A stretch of DNA of 64,000 bases. Origin: Bacillota bacterium. GTDB lineage: Bacteria; Bacillota; Clostridia; Acetivibrionales; JANLFN01. The stretch covers positions 186,001 to 250,000 of the forward strand of contig JAEZTC010000002.1 in assembly GCA_023421675.1 (NCBI GenBank). Reading direction: 5' to 3'. The notes beneath the pieces were generated by a model. The model had not been told where the DNA came from and ran no database searches. It saw nothing but the letters and a program-made list of their open reading frames with translations. The stretch's first letter is position 1, and every line of letters starts with the position of its first letter. This document shows positions 9,536-18,086 of this stretch, piece by piece. The translations under genes and the position numbers were made by a program.

Positions 9536-9976
9536 ATGAAAAAAGTGCTGGTTATAAACGGACCGAATCTTAACCTTCTAGGGCAAAGAGAAAAAAACTT
9601 TTATGGAACAGAGACCCTTGAAGCCATTGCAAAAAAAGTATCTGACGAAGGTGATAAGCTTGGTATTGAGGTGGACTTCATACAATCAAATCACGAAGGT
9701 GAGATAATAGACAAAATACATGAAGCAAGAGGCACTTATGGCTTTATAATTATAAACCCCGGAGCATACACACATTACAGCTATGCAATCAGAGATGCCA
9801 TTAAGGGCGTTGAAATACCTGCTATTGAAGTGCATTTATCCAATGTACATGCAAGAGAAGAGTTCAGAAGCAAATCTGTTATAGCACCTGTATGCATCGG
9901 ACAGATAAGCGGTCTTGGAAGCTATGGATATATTCTTGCACTTAGCGCAGTTGCAAAAATTCTTGAAGTGGAATAA
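9536..9976 (+). CDS. aroQ: 3-dehydroquinate dehydratase, type II
   Basis: Removes water from 3-dehydroquinate to give 3-dehydroshikimate, step three of the shikimate pathway. At 146 residues it has the usual length of the dodecameric type II enzyme. Motifs: GPNLNLLGQRE near the N-terminus (active-site Arg), the Tyr in KNFYGTE, NPGAYTHYS with the catalytic His, and VHLSNVHAREEFR. ATG 9536 is chosen because TTGGAGG at 9523-9529 is well spaced; the longer frame lacks a site. The order aroQ, Xaa-Pro peptidase, efp, spoIIIAA matches Bacillus subtilis. aroB, another shikimate gene, lies at 52.4 kb. Confidence 0.95.
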   Translation: MKKVLVINGPNLNLLGQREKNFYGTETLEAIAKKVSDEGDKLGIEVDFIQSNHEGEIIDKIHEARGTYGFIIINPGAYTHYSYAIRDAIKGVEIPAIEVHLSNVHAREEFRSKSVIAPVCIGQISGLGSYGYILALSAVAKILEVE

Positions 9977-10003
9977 TGTCAGTAGCTGTGAAATGGAGGT
10001 TAG

Positions 10004-11095
10004 ATGAAAGATTTAAAAGCTGATGCTATCAATAAGAGAATAAAACAATTCAGAAGTAAGTTAGCAGCAAATAGCATTGATTGTGCCCTGGTTTTAAAAA
10101 GGGAGAATTACATATACCTATCAGGCTTTACAGGGACTTCAGCCGTATTACTGATTACTCAGAAGGAAGCATATTTAATAACGGATTTCAGGTATGTTGA
10201 GCAGGCAAAGCATGAAGCTCCTTTATTTCAAGTGGTTAAATATCAGGGAAGCTTAAAGGCAGCAATTTCTGATTTGCTTACAAATATTAAGGTTAAAAAG
10301 CTGGTACTTGAAGATGATTATGTATCTCACAGCTTATATGAAGAATATAGAGCGGCATTTTCGAAGGTGGAATTAGTTTCTTTAAAAAAATGCATCGAGG
10401 ACTTAAGAATTGTAAAAGATACATATGAACTTGAAATTATAAAAAAAGCTGTTGAAATAGCAGATAACGCTTTTTCTCATGTCCTTGGGCTTATAAAGCC
10501 GGGTATTACAGAATCTGAGGTAGCAGCTGAACTTGAGTATTCTATGAAGAAACAGGGCGCAAGAGGTCCCTCATTTGATACAATAGTTGCATCAGGCAAA
10601 CGTGCTGCCATGCCTCACGGTGTTGCATCCACAAAAAAGCTTGAGCATGGGGACGTTATAACCCTTGATTTTGGGGCTATATATCATGGTTATTGTTCAG
10701 ATATGACCAGGACAGTTTTCTTGGGTCAGCCAAGTGAAGAGATAAAAAAAATATATAATATAGTAAAAAAAGCACAGCAAACTTCTCTTGAAGGTGCTCA
10801 CAAAGGCTTAAAGGGTTTTGAGGTAGACAAAATTGCCAGAGACGTAATAAGTGAGAATGGATATGGTGATTATTTCGGACACGGTTTGGGACACGGTGTT
10901 GGGCTTGAAATTCATGAAGAACCCAGATTTTCACCTACAGGCACTCTTGCTATGGAGAATGGAATGGTAGTAACCGTTGAGCCGGGAATATATCTTGAAA
11001 ACCTTGGTGGGGTTCGGATTGAAGATATTATCGTTATAAATGATAAAAAACCGCAGGTTCTAACAAAATCTACAAAGGAAATGATAATTTTATAA
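10004..11095 (+). CDS. Xaa-Pro peptidase (M24B family)
   Basis: A 363-residue cytoplasmic metallopeptidase that removes N-terminal residues before proline, or cleaves Xaa-Pro dipeptides. The N-terminal creatinase-like domain covers about 1-135 and the pita-bread catalytic domain about 140-355. All five dinuclear metal ligands can be read: Asp222 (TLDFG), Asp233 (SDMTRT), His297 (GLGHGVG), Glu326 (VEPGIY) and Glu340 (VRIED). The short N-domain form matches YqhT of B. subtilis, which has the same neighbours. The position directly upstream of efp is conserved in Firmicutes. Confidence 0.9.
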   Translation: MKDLKADAINKRIKQFRSKLAANSIDCALVLKRENYIYLSGFTGTSAVLLITQKEAYLITDFRYVEQAKHEAPLFQVVKYQGSLKAAISDLLTNIKVKKLVLEDDYVSHSLYEEYRAAFSKVELVSLKKCIEDLRIVKDTYELEIIKKAVEIADNAFSHVLGLIKPGITESEVAAELEYSMKKQGARGPSFDTIVASGKRAAMPHGVASTKKLEHGDVITLDFGAIYHGYCSDMTRTVFLGQPSEEIKKIYNIVKKAQQTSLEGAHKGLKGFEVDKIARDVISENGYGDYFGHGLGHGVGLEIHEEPRFSPTGTLAMENGMVVTVEPGIYLENLGGVRIEDIIVINDKKPQVLTKSTKEMIIL

Positions 11096-11134
11096 AAATA
11101 GATGGTTATGATTAGTTGGTGTAGTAAAAATTTC

Positions 11135-11163
11135 TTGAAATCTTATTGATTTTAATTTAATAT
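11135..11163 (+). promoter_or_regulatory. Candidate promoter for efp
   Basis: TTGAAA at 11135-11140 and TAATAT at 11158-11163 with a 17-base spacer, in the 163-base AT-rich gap before efp. By-eye match only. Confidence 0.35.
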
Positions 11164-11258
11164 TAATTAGGTAATATTAATATAGGGGTCTATTAAAGTT
11201 CATATATGCAAACATAAATGAATTTATCTTTAGAAAAAGAATATATGGAGGTATAAAA

Positions 11259-11816
11259 ATGATAACAGCAGGGGATTTTAGAAACGGTGTTACTTTTGAA
11301 ATGGATACTCAGATTTTTCAGATTATTGAATTTCAGCACGTGAAACCAGGTAAGGGTGCTGCTTTCGTAAGAACAAAACTCAAGAACATAATTTCAGGAG
11401 CAACTGTTGAAAGAACTTTTAACCCTACAGAAAAATTTGAAAACGCTCATATAGAAAGAAAGGATATGCAGTATTTATACAGTGACGGTGACCTATACTA
11501 CTTTATGGACGTTGAAACCTATGAGCAGACTCCAATGAATAAAGCAACAGTTGGAGATGCATTAAAGTTTGTAAAGGAAAATATTACTGTAAAGGTATTA
11601 TCACATAAAGGAAATGTATTTGGTATTGAAGCACCTATATTCGTTGAACTTCAAATTGTTGAAACAGAGCCTGGCTTCAAGGGCGACACTGCTACAAATG
11701 CAACTAAGCCTGCTACATTGGAAACCGGTGCGGTTATAAAAGTTCCGCTGTTTGTTAACCAGGGAGATGTAATAAGAATAGATACCAGAACTTCCGAGTA
11801 CATGGAAAGAGTTTAA
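11259..11816 (+). CDS. efp: Elongation factor P
   Basis: A 185-residue, tRNA-shaped three-domain OB protein that binds between the P and E sites of stalled ribosomes and restores peptide-bond formation at polyproline runs. The N-terminal KOW-like domain carries the tip lysine in HVKPGKGAAFVRTK (Lys32). The C-terminal S1-like domain ends with the typical GDVIRIDTRTSEYMERV. Length is exact for bacterial EF-P. The start at 11259 has GGAGG 8 bases upstream. No modification gene is visible nearby. It is followed by a zinc-ribbon gene and the spoIIIA operon. Confidence 0.97.
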   Translation: MITAGDFRNGVTFEMDTQIFQIIEFQHVKPGKGAAFVRTKLKNIISGATVERTFNPTEKFENAHIERKDMQYLYSDGDLYYFMDVETYEQTPMNKATVGDALKFVKENITVKVLSHKGNVFGIEAPIFVELQIVETEPGFKGDTATNATKPATLETGAVIKVPLFVNQGDVIRIDTRTSEYMERV

Positions 11817-11843
11817 AATAAAGAATACGGAGGAAATAAAAGA

Positions 11844-12257
11844 ATGGGATTATTAAGCGAAAGAGTATCCTATCTTAAAGGGCTTGTCGACGGAATGAAG
11901 TTGGACGATTCAACTAACGAAGGAAAGCTTCTCAAGGCAATAGTTGATGTACTTGAAGACTTCGCACTTACTGTTGAAGATGTTGAAGAGGTTCAGGAAG
12001 CTTTAAGTCAGCAGGTTGATGAAATTGACGAAGATCTTGCTGAAATCGAAAGCGACATATATGATCTGGACGAAGAGGAAGATTGTGATATCGACGTTGA
12101 ATGTCCTTACTGCGGTGAAACAATCTACCTTGAATGTGATGAAATTGAGGATGAAACAGGAACAATAACTTGTCCTCACTGTGAAAAGGAATTTGACTAC
12201 AAGCTTGAGTGTGACTGCGGATGCGAAGACCATAATCACAATCACTCAGAAGAATAA
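11844..12257 (+). CDS. Small acidic zinc-ribbon protein (CD1247 N-terminal-domain type)
   Basis: A 137-residue, very acidic protein of unknown function. Residues 1-70 are helical and likely coiled-coil (SERVSYLKGLVDGM, then a Glu/Asp-rich segment). A zinc ribbon follows, with CPYCGET (about residue 86) and CPHCEKEF (about residue 111) giving two CxxC knuckles. The tail has further Cys and His (CDCGCEDHNHNH) that could bind another metal. This organisation matches clostridial proteins described as CD1247 N-terminal domain-containing. It sits between efp and spoIIIAA, has a GGAGG site, and is followed by a terminator. Confidence 0.7.
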   Translation: MGLLSERVSYLKGLVDGMKLDDSTNEGKLLKAIVDVLEDFALTVEDVEEVQEALSQQVDEIDEDLAEIESDIYDLDEEEDCDIDVECPYCGETIYLECDEIEDETGTITCPHCEKEFDYKLECDCGCEDHNHNHSEE

Positions 12258-12280
12258 TAGAAATTAGATTAATAATAAAA

Positions 12281-12310
12281 AAGAATTGCTTATAAGCAGT
12301 TCTTTTTTTT
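12281..12310 (+). terminator. Rho-independent terminator
   Basis: AAGAATTGCTT-ATA-AGCAGTTCTT with one mismatch, followed by eight T. It ends the efp/zinc-ribbon unit and separates it from the sporulation operon. Confidence 0.8.
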
Positions 12311-12432
12311 ATGCAAAAAAATAACAGGCAATAGTCATAATAAATTAACGTAACTAATACATTATGTATATACATTTAATGGACGAAAGACAAAAAGCAC
12401 TTTACGTTCCTTTACCAGGGGGTGAAATACTA

Positions 12433-13425
12433 ATGAATGAAGAATACGAAAAAATATCAGAAGAAGTTCTTAAATATATTTCATCAGAACCAAGAAGCAT
12501 TCTTAAAAAAGTAGCTCCTGTCCATATGGTAACAATTGAAGAAATTAGGCTCAGGGCAAACAGGCCTTTAATGCTTCATACCAAAAGGTCCGACTGGTTT
12601 GTAGACCTTTCAGGATATTTAAAAAAGGACTACAACGACTGCTATGTTGTTTCACGCGAAGATATTGCAAAAACACTTGAACTAATAAGCGGTAATTCTA
12701 TTTATGCATTTCAGGAAGATATAAAAAACGGGTTTATTACCCTAAAAGGCGGGCATAGGGTTGGAATTGCCGGCAGGGTTATATTTGACGGTACAGAAGT
12801 TAAAAACATCAAGGATTTTTCGGGACTTAACATAAGAATATCTAGAGAAGTATGCGGCTGCTCCAATATGATTATGAAATACATAGTAAAAAGCAGCAGA
12901 GATATTTTCAATACCTTGCTTATTTCACCGCCGCAATGCGGTAAAACAACAATTCTTAGGGATATCGCAAGAAATATCAGTGACGGTATAAGCGATCTTG
13001 ATTTTGAAGGCCTTAAGGTCGGGGTAATAGATGAAAGGTCAGAAATTGCATCCTGCTACAAGGGTGTCCCCCAGAACCATACCGGCGTGAGAACAGATAT
13101 ACTTGATGCCTGTCCAAAAACTATCGGAATGGACACGATGCTTAGGTCAATGTCTCCGCAAGTGATTATAACAGACGAAATAGGTAATGAAGGTGACGGG
13201 GACTCAATAAAAAGAGTTATAAATGCAGGAGTTAAAATAATTGCAACAGCCCATGGCTACAATATTTCAGAGCTTAAAACAAGGCAAGAGGTTATAGACC
13301 TGATTGAAGAAAAGGTATTTGAAAGGTATGTAGTGTTAAGCAGCCGTAAGGGCCCTGGAACGCTTGAGGAAATAACAGATGAAAACCTTCGGGTTATGTA
13401 CAGGAGAGATGCATATGCTATTTAA
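12433..13425 (+). CDS. spoIIIAA: Stage III sporulation protein AA (secretion-type ATPase)
   Basis: A 330-residue RecA-fold ATPase related to secretion ATPases (GspE/VirB11 family). It powers the SpoIIIA-SpoIIQ channel built by the mother cell around the engulfed forespore. The Walker A segment SPPQCGKTTILRD lies near residue 165; Walker B and neighbouring acidic motifs (GVIDERSEIA, VIITDEIGNEGD) follow. ATG 12433 was chosen because AGGGGGTGA at 12417-12425 is well placed; the frame is open back to 12364 without another good site. It is the first gene of an intact eight-gene operon. Its stop overlaps spoIIIAB by 11 bases. Confidence 0.95.
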   Translation: MNEEYEKISEEVLKYISSEPRSILKKVAPVHMVTIEEIRLRANRPLMLHTKRSDWFVDLSGYLKKDYNDCYVVSREDIAKTLELISGNSIYAFQEDIKNGFITLKGGHRVGIAGRVIFDGTEVKNIKDFSGLNIRISREVCGCSNMIMKYIVKSSRDIFNTLLISPPQCGKTTILRDIARNISDGISDLDFEGLKVGVIDERSEIASCYKGVPQNHTGVRTDILDACPKTIGMDTMLRSMSPQVIITDEIGNEGDGDSIKRVINAGVKIIATAHGYNISELKTRQEVIDLIEEKVFERYVVLSSRKGPGTLEEITDENLRVMYRRDAYAI

Positions 13426-13936
13426 ACTGATTGGAGGAATAATTATAATAGTAGCCTCTTGTATGATTGGTTTTGCACTTGCAAGAGATTGTATAAGGCG
13501 TCCGGCTGATTTGAGGCGGCTTCAGGTTCTTTTACAGATGTTTGAGAATGAAATCAGCTATCTTTCCAATCTTCTTACAGATTCCTTCAGAAAAATAAGC
13601 GGCAGCAATCAGGGGGGAATATATGATTTTTTCCGGGATGCAGCAGATAAGCTTGAAAAAGATATGGGGTTAAGTGCATGTGAGGCATGGGAAATGGCAG
13701 TAAAAAATAATATATATAGGACAGGCCTTAATAAGGAAGATGAAGAGATACTCCTGTCGTTTGGCAAAATGCTTGGAAGCTCCGATCTGGACGGTCAGAT
13801 AAATAATATAAGAATCACAGCCAACCGTCTTAAGCTACAGGAAAGCAAGGCTGAAGAGAAAAGAACGAAGAACGAAAAGATGTACAAAAGCCTTGGGGCA
13901 CTTGGGGGCTTAGCAATAGTAATTATACTTATTTAA
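13415..13936 (+). CDS. spoIIIAB: Stage III sporulation protein AB
   Basis: A 173-residue membrane protein with an N-terminal helix (IGGIIIIVASCMIGFALA), a cytoplasmic alpha-helical domain and a second helix at the C-terminus (LGALGGLAIVIILI). It is structurally related to GspF-type secretion proteins and is thought to couple the SpoIIIAA ATPase to the channel. RPADLRRLQVLLQMFENEIS is a family signature. The start inside the end of spoIIIAA follows AGGAG. It is an essential part of the feeding channel in the known system. Confidence 0.93.
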   Translation: MLFKLIGGIIIIVASCMIGFALARDCIRRPADLRRLQVLLQMFENEISYLSNLLTDSFRKISGSNQGGIYDFFRDAADKLEKDMGLSACEAWEMAVKNNIYRTGLNKEDEEILLSFGKMLGSSDLDGQINNIRITANRLKLQESKAEEKRTKNEKMYKSLGALGGLAIVIILI

Positions 13937-13970
13937 AAATATAAAGATAAAGTAAATTTTTAATAAAAGC

Positions 13971-14054
13971 TTGTATCCCAAAAGCCGGATACAAACAAAT
14001 GTTGGAATTACTTTATCTTATAAATTAAAGATTATATGTTGTTATACAACATAT
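13971..14054. repeat. Two hairpins between spoIIIAB and spoIIIAC
   Basis: First dyad: TTGTATCC (13971-13978) and GGATACAA (13987-13994) around an 8-base loop. Second dyad: ATATGTTGT-TAT-ACAACATAT at 14034-14054, perfect, ending just before the spoIIIAC ribosome-binding site. Neither has a T-tract, so neither is a terminator. They could be RNA-processing or translation-control elements (inference). Confidence 0.5.
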
Positions 14055-14069
14055 ATTGGTGAGGTACAT

Positions 14070-14264
14070 ATGGATATAAGTTTGATATTCAAAATTGCAA
14101 CAATAGGAATACTGGTATCTATTCTGGATATGGTTCTAAAGAAATCAGGGCGTGATGAGCTGGCAATGCTTACAACTCTGGCAGGTCTGATTGTAGTTCT
14201 TCTGATGGTGGCAAAGCAGATAGTAAACCTTTTCGATGTAGTCAAGGCAATGTTCCAGCTTTAA
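14070..14264 (+). CDS. spoIIIAC: Stage III sporulation protein AC
   Basis: A 64-residue membrane protein with two predicted helices (FKIATIGILVSILDMVL and LTTLAGLIVVLLMVAKQIV) joined by KKSGRDELAM, the hallmark of SpoIIIAC. Length is normal. ATG 14070 has GGTGAGG upstream; the frame extends further 5' without a site, so a longer protein is unlikely. It forms the membrane part of the SpoIIIA complex with AD. It lies 134 bases after spoIIIAB, an unusually wide gap holding two hairpins. Confidence 0.93.
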   Translation: MDISLIFKIATIGILVSILDMVLKKSGRDELAMLTTLAGLIVVLLMVAKQIVNLFDVVKAMFQL

Positions 14265-14340
14265 TCTGATTGTATGACTGTATTTATAAAAAGGACATGC
14301 CGTGTTGTCCACATTTTAGAGTAATGGATGGCTGATAACA

Positions 14341-14727
14341 GTGGAAATATTTCAAATTGTAGGATTATGTATAGTAGCTACCTTGCTTGTAATAGTAATC
14401 AGAGCACACAGGCCTGAAATGGCTTTACAGGTAAGCATAGTAACAGGTGTTATAGTATTCTTCCTTATAGCCGGAAAGCTTTCTGCAGTAATAGGTATGC
14501 TTGAAGGCTATGTGAAAAAAGCAAATATAGATATGGCATATTTAACGCTTCTGTTAAAGATAATCGGAATTGCTTATATTACTGAATTCGGAGCAGAAAT
14601 CTGTAAGGATGCGGGCGAATCTTCAATTGCTTCAAAAATTGAACTAGCAGGAAAGGTGACCATTGTGTTCCTTGCAGTGCCTATTATAACTTCACTTCTG
14701 GATTTGGTTATAAAAATAATGCCATAA
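14341..14727 (+). CDS. spoIIIAD: Stage III sporulation protein AD
   Basis: A 128-residue protein with three to four membrane helices, starting at GTG 14341 (MEIFQIVGLCIVATLLVIVIR). YITEFGAEICKDAGESSIASKIELAGK is the conserved family stretch. It is related to SpoIIIAC and belongs to the same membrane complex. The ribosome-binding site is weak (GGATGG), and the 76-base gap before it contains a small dyad (GGACA/TGTCC at about 14293-14310). The call is secure from sequence and position. Confidence 0.93.
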   Translation: MEIFQIVGLCIVATLLVIVIRAHRPEMALQVSIVTGVIVFFLIAGKLSAVIGMLEGYVKKANIDMAYLTLLLKIIGIAYITEFGAEICKDAGESSIASKIELAGKVTIVFLAVPIITSLLDLVIKIMP

Positions 14728-14740
14728 GGTTAGGGGCAAA

Positions 14741-15973
14741 ATGCAAATGAAAAAAAAGAAAAACACTAAAAAAATAATATTTAAAATAGTTCTGATTGCA
14801 GTTTTGTTCCAAATACTGCTGGCAGCTTGCTCTTATGCTGAAGGCGATACAGATAAAGTTCAGAATACTAAAATCGAACAGCAGGACCTTATTAATGAGC
14901 AGCTTAATTCGGATGAAGTCAAAAAAGTTGAAGAGGAGATGCAGAAGTATAAGGATGGTGATATAAAAGAAATTCTGCCCGAGTATGACCCGGAAAAAAT
15001 AATTACCGAAGCTTCGCAGGGAAAGTTCAAATTTGGAGTTACTGATGCTATTAATAAAGCATTACAGTTTTTGTTCAAGGAGATTTATCAGAACATTGGA
15101 ATACTTATTAAGCTTGTTATATTGGTTATTCTATGTGCTGTGCTTAAGAACCTGCAAAACTCCTTTTTAAGCGAGAGTGTCGGAGAAATAGCCTTTTACG
15201 CGTGCTATGCAGTCATAGTTGCAGTACTTATACTCAGCTTCAATACTGCAATGGAGCTTGGGCGTTCAGTAATAGACAGTATGGTCAACTTTATGCATGC
15301 GTCAATACCTGTAATAGTCACTTTACTGATTTCGGGCGGAAACCTTGCATCTGCTGGGGTGTTACAGCCAACGCTGATACTTATAGTTCAAGTGACAGCT
15401 ACAATAGTAAAAAATGTTTTTCTTCCCCTTATTTTTCTCTCAACGATACTTAGCATTGTTAACAATATTTCGGATAAGATACAGATTTCAAAACTTGCAG
15501 GTTTGTTTAAACAGATAACGGGTTGGGCTGTAGGTATGACACTGACCCTGTTTATTGCAATCATTTCCATACAGGGAACCCTGGGGGCTGCTGTAGATGG
15601 TGTAACAGGTAAGACTGCCAAATATGCCATAAATACCTTTGTTCCCATAGTTGGCAAGTATCTTTCGGATGCGGCAGATGCTGTTGTAGGGTGCTCACTT
15701 ATAATCAAGAATGCTTCAGGTACGGCCATACTTATAGGTGTTGTAGCACTTTGTCTGGTTCCATTGCTAAAAATACTTGCACTGGTGCTGCTTTATAGGG
15801 CAAGCTCAGCGCTGGTTGAACCTATTGCAGATAAAAGGATTACAAATTGCATGGGTGATATGGCGGGCTCTCTTACATATGTTTTGGGGATAGCTGCAGC
15901 AGTTGCATTTATGTTCTTTATATCAATAACAGTAATTATAAGTGCAGGTAATATGAGCACAGCAATACGTTAA
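14741..15973 (+). CDS. spoIIIAE: Stage III sporulation protein AE
   Basis: A 410-residue polytopic protein. A hydrophobic, signal-like N-terminus is followed by a soluble stretch (about 35-115) and then six to eight membrane helices. LLACSYA near residue 28 resembles a lipobox, but SpoIIIAE is not known as a lipoprotein; treat it as an ordinary signal or first helix. Conserved SpoIIIAE segments include MVNFMHASIPVIVTLLISGG and IVNNISDKIQISKLAGLFKQ. It is proposed as the permease-like part of the channel. Overlap is absent, with 13 bases to spoIIIAD. Confidence 0.93.
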   Translation: MQMKKKKNTKKIIFKIVLIAVLFQILLAACSYAEGDTDKVQNTKIEQQDLINEQLNSDEVKKVEEEMQKYKDGDIKEILPEYDPEKIITEASQGKFKFGVTDAINKALQFLFKEIYQNIGILIKLVILVILCAVLKNLQNSFLSESVGEIAFYACYAVIVAVLILSFNTAMELGRSVIDSMVNFMHASIPVIVTLLISGGNLASAGVLQPTLILIVQVTATIVKNVFLPLIFLSTILSIVNNISDKIQISKLAGLFKQITGWAVGMTLTLFIAIISIQGTLGAAVDGVTGKTAKYAINTFVPIVGKYLSDAADAVVGCSLIIKNASGTAILIGVVALCLVPLLKILALVLLYRASSALVEPIADKRITNCMGDMAGSLTYVLGIAAAVAFMFFISITVIISAGNMSTAIR

Positions 15974-15990
15974 AAGTAAGAGGTCTATAT

Positions 15991-16593
15991 ATGATGGATT
16001 TTTTAAAAAGCTGGGTTTTGAATATTGTTGCATTAGGTCTTTTAATAGTAATTTTTGAAATAATCGTGCCATCAGGGAAGATAAAAAAATTTATTAATCT
16101 CGTAGCAGGATTCATTCTGATAATTGCAGTGATAAATCCGTTTGTAACGTTTTTCTCAAAAGGGTTCAGCTTTAAGGATATTCAGCTTACAGACAGTAAT
16201 GTAATGGATCAAAAAGAAATGGAGCAGCAAAGCAAAAATGTGGATGATAAACAAAAGCAGCAGATAGTAGAGGTGTACAGGAGCAAAATCAAAAAGAGGA
16301 TTGAGGATACGGTAAGAGAAATGGATGGTGTTTCTGATGCAAAAGCAAATATAGTTATAAATGAAGACTACGAGAGTGAAAATTTCGGAGGAATAATAAG
16401 TGTAAGTCTGGAAGTGGTAAATGCACCATCTGACAAGGGGATAAAGCCTGTTAACAAGGTTGAAATAGGAAAAGATAAAGAGGCTTTAGAGAGTAAAAAA
16501 GAAGTTGACAAACAACTAAAAAGTAAAATTGAAGATAAAATATGCAAGTTGTTTGATATAGAAAAAAACAGTATAGCAATAACCGCTGGCTAA
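15991..16593 (+). CDS. spoIIIAF: Stage III sporulation protein AF
   Basis: A 200-residue protein with two N-terminal membrane helices (about 8-28 and 33-53) and a soluble ring-building-motif-like domain (about 90-195) of the type shared by secretion ring proteins. The intervening segment is Lys/Gln-rich and likely helical. It is part of the SpoIIIA complex in the mother-cell membrane, with the soluble domain facing the intermembrane space. It has a close AGAGG site and is placed between AE and AG as in all spoIIIA operons. Confidence 0.9.
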   Translation: MMDFLKSWVLNIVALGLLIVIFEIIVPSGKIKKFINLVAGFILIIAVINPFVTFFSKGFSFKDIQLTDSNVMDQKEMEQQSKNVDDKQKQQIVEVYRSKIKKRIEDTVREMDGVSDAKANIVINEDYESENFGGIISVSLEVVNAPSDKGIKPVNKVEIGKDKEALESKKEVDKQLKSKIEDKICKLFDIEKNSIAITAG

Positions 16594-16626
16594 TGCTGAA
16601 GAATAAATCCAAAGAGGTGAGTTATA

Positions 16627-17238
16627 ATGGACCAGTTTAAAAAGCTTGTAGAGAAAATTAAAAGCATGACAGAAAGCAAGAACAAAAAGAAGCTTATTGA
16701 AAACTCAGTAATTGCAATAATCATAGGAATAATCCTGATAATAACTGCAGGTACTTTCTTTGGAGGGGGCGGTAAAAAGGGAACGGAAGAAAAACAGCAG
16801 CAAAGCAAGGGTACCGAACTTGTAAGCAAACAGTTGATTCAAGAGGATAGCAGTTCAATTCAAAAGGAAATGGAAGCCATACTTTCACAGGTAGCCGGAG
16901 CAGGAAAAGTTGATGTAATGATCACCTACGAAACAGGTAAGGAGTCGGTACCTGCTACAAATGTAAAGAGAAACGACAACAGTACCCAGGAGAAGGATAC
17001 TTCGGGCGGTACAAGGGATATAACGCAGAATGATTTTGAAAGCAATGTCGTTTATGAGGAAGGACAGGGTACTAAAAAACCAATTATATTAAAGGAAATA
17101 CAGCCAAAAGTAAAAGGGGTTGTCATAATTGCGGATGGTGCAGACAATCCCGTTGTTAAGGAAAATCTCTGTAATGCGGCAAAAGTTCTGCTGGACGTGG
17201 AAATGCATAAGATAGAAGTTCTTCAAAGAAGCAGATGA
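16627..17238 (+). CDS. spoIIIAG: Stage III sporulation protein AG
   Basis: A 203-residue protein with one membrane helix (about 27-46) followed by a ring-forming extracytoplasmic domain. SpoIIIAG of B. subtilis forms a large 30-fold ring related to type III secretion rings. GAGKVDVMITYETGKE and GVVIIADGADNPVVK are typical. A poorly conserved linker (about 115-145) lies inside the ring domain, where the B. subtilis protein has its beta-triangle insertion. GAGGTGAG precedes the start. Confidence 0.93.
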   Translation: MDQFKKLVEKIKSMTESKNKKKLIENSVIAIIIGIILIITAGTFFGGGGKKGTEEKQQQSKGTELVSKQLIQEDSSSIQKEMEAILSQVAGAGKVDVMITYETGKESVPATNVKRNDNSTQEKDTSGGTRDITQNDFESNVVYEEGQGTKKPIILKEIQPKVKGVVIIADGADNPVVKENLCNAAKVLLDVEMHKIEVLQRSR

Positions 17239-17250
17239 AAGTATATTATA

Positions 17251-17353
17251 CTGTACAACATATATGGCTTTGTACAGGAATATATATAACATAAGATAAA
17301 GTTTTTCGGGTTGTTAATGGTTTGTTGAAAAGTAAATTCCCGGCTTTTGCCGG
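17251..17353. repeat. Two dyads in the spoIIIAG-spoIIIAH gap
   Basis: CTGTACA (17251-17257) pairs with TGTACAG (17271-17277). Further on, CCGGC-TTTT-GCCGG (17340-17353) forms a compact hairpin upstream of the spoIIIAH ribosome-binding site. The sequence TACAACATATAT in the first dyad is also present in the spoIIIAB-AC dyad. No convincing T-tract follows either. Confidence 0.45.
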
Positions 17354-17383
17354 TGTTAAATTTTAAATACGGGGGGTATAAAT

Positions 17384-18007
17384 ATGAAGGTATTCAAAAG
17401 AAAACAGATTGTTATCCTTTCTCTGATAATGCTTATACTGGTTGCAGGTTATCTGCAGTACAGCTATAAAAGGAGCAGTATACCTACAGATACACAGGAC
17501 GTAGGCAAGAACACAGGGGATTCTGTTTTTGTAGATAACAGCAAAACAACCGACAATACGCAAAGTACTTCAAAAGTACAGTCAACAAAGGATACAACAA
17601 ACAATAAGGATAAGAGCAGCGATAATTCTGTAAAAGATACTGCTTCAAAGAAAGCCAACGATTATTTTGCACAAACAAAACTTGACCTTGAAACTCAGAG
17701 AAGCAAAGATATGGAAACACTCAAGTCAATAACAGAGGATACAAATGCGGATACGCAGTCAAAGAAAAGTGCATATGAAAAAATAATGAAACTTACTGAA
17801 TTATCAGAAAAAGAGACTAAAATGGCTGCATTAATAAAACAAAAGGAATTCAGCGATGTAATTGTCATAGCAAATGAGGATGGGAATGTTAATGTAACTG
17901 TAAAATCACCCACATTGACTTCATCCCAGGTAGCAAAAATAGCCGACATAGTTTCAAGACAAATGAATATAACGCTTAATAAAATACGTGTAAATAATAT
18001 ATATTAA
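17384..18007 (+). CDS. spoIIIAH: Stage III sporulation protein AH
   Basis: A 207-residue bitopic protein: membrane helix at about residues 7-24, a Ser/Thr/Lys-rich linker (about 30-90), then a YscJ/FliF-like ring domain (about 95-207). In B. subtilis this domain pairs with forespore SpoIIQ to join the two halves of the channel. The family stretch SKDMETLKSITEDTNADTQS and the C-terminal VKSPTLTSSQVAKIADIVSR are clear. Clostridial homologues also interact with SpoIIQ. It is the last gene of the operon, and a promoter for asp23 follows. Confidence 0.94.
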   Translation: MKVFKRKQIVILSLIMLILVAGYLQYSYKRSSIPTDTQDVGKNTGDSVFVDNSKTTDNTQSTSKVQSTKDTTNNKDKSSDNSVKDTASKKANDYFAQTKLDLETQRSKDMETLKSITEDTNADTQSKKSAYEKIMKLTELSEKETKMAALIKQKEFSDVIVIANEDGNVNVTVKSPTLTSSQVAKIADIVSRQMNITLNKIRVNNIY

Positions 18008-18013
18008 ACTTTG

Positions 18014-18043
18014 TTGCTCATTTAGCTGTTTAAGTGATATAAT
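18014..18043 (+). promoter_or_regulatory. Candidate promoter for asp23
   Basis: TTGCTC at 18014-18019 and TATAAT at 18038-18043, 18 bases apart, directly after spoIIIAH. It would start a new vegetative unit distinct from the sporulation operon. Confidence 0.5.
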
Positions 18044-18086
18044 TACATTGCAAAATTTATACAATTCCGGCTGGGAGGTAAAGGCT

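Noticed and set aside
11968..12375. Minus-strand open frame opposite the zinc-ribbon gene
   Set aside because: It is a shadow of a highly acidic, GAA/GAT-rich gene on the + strand, has biased composition and runs through the terminator.
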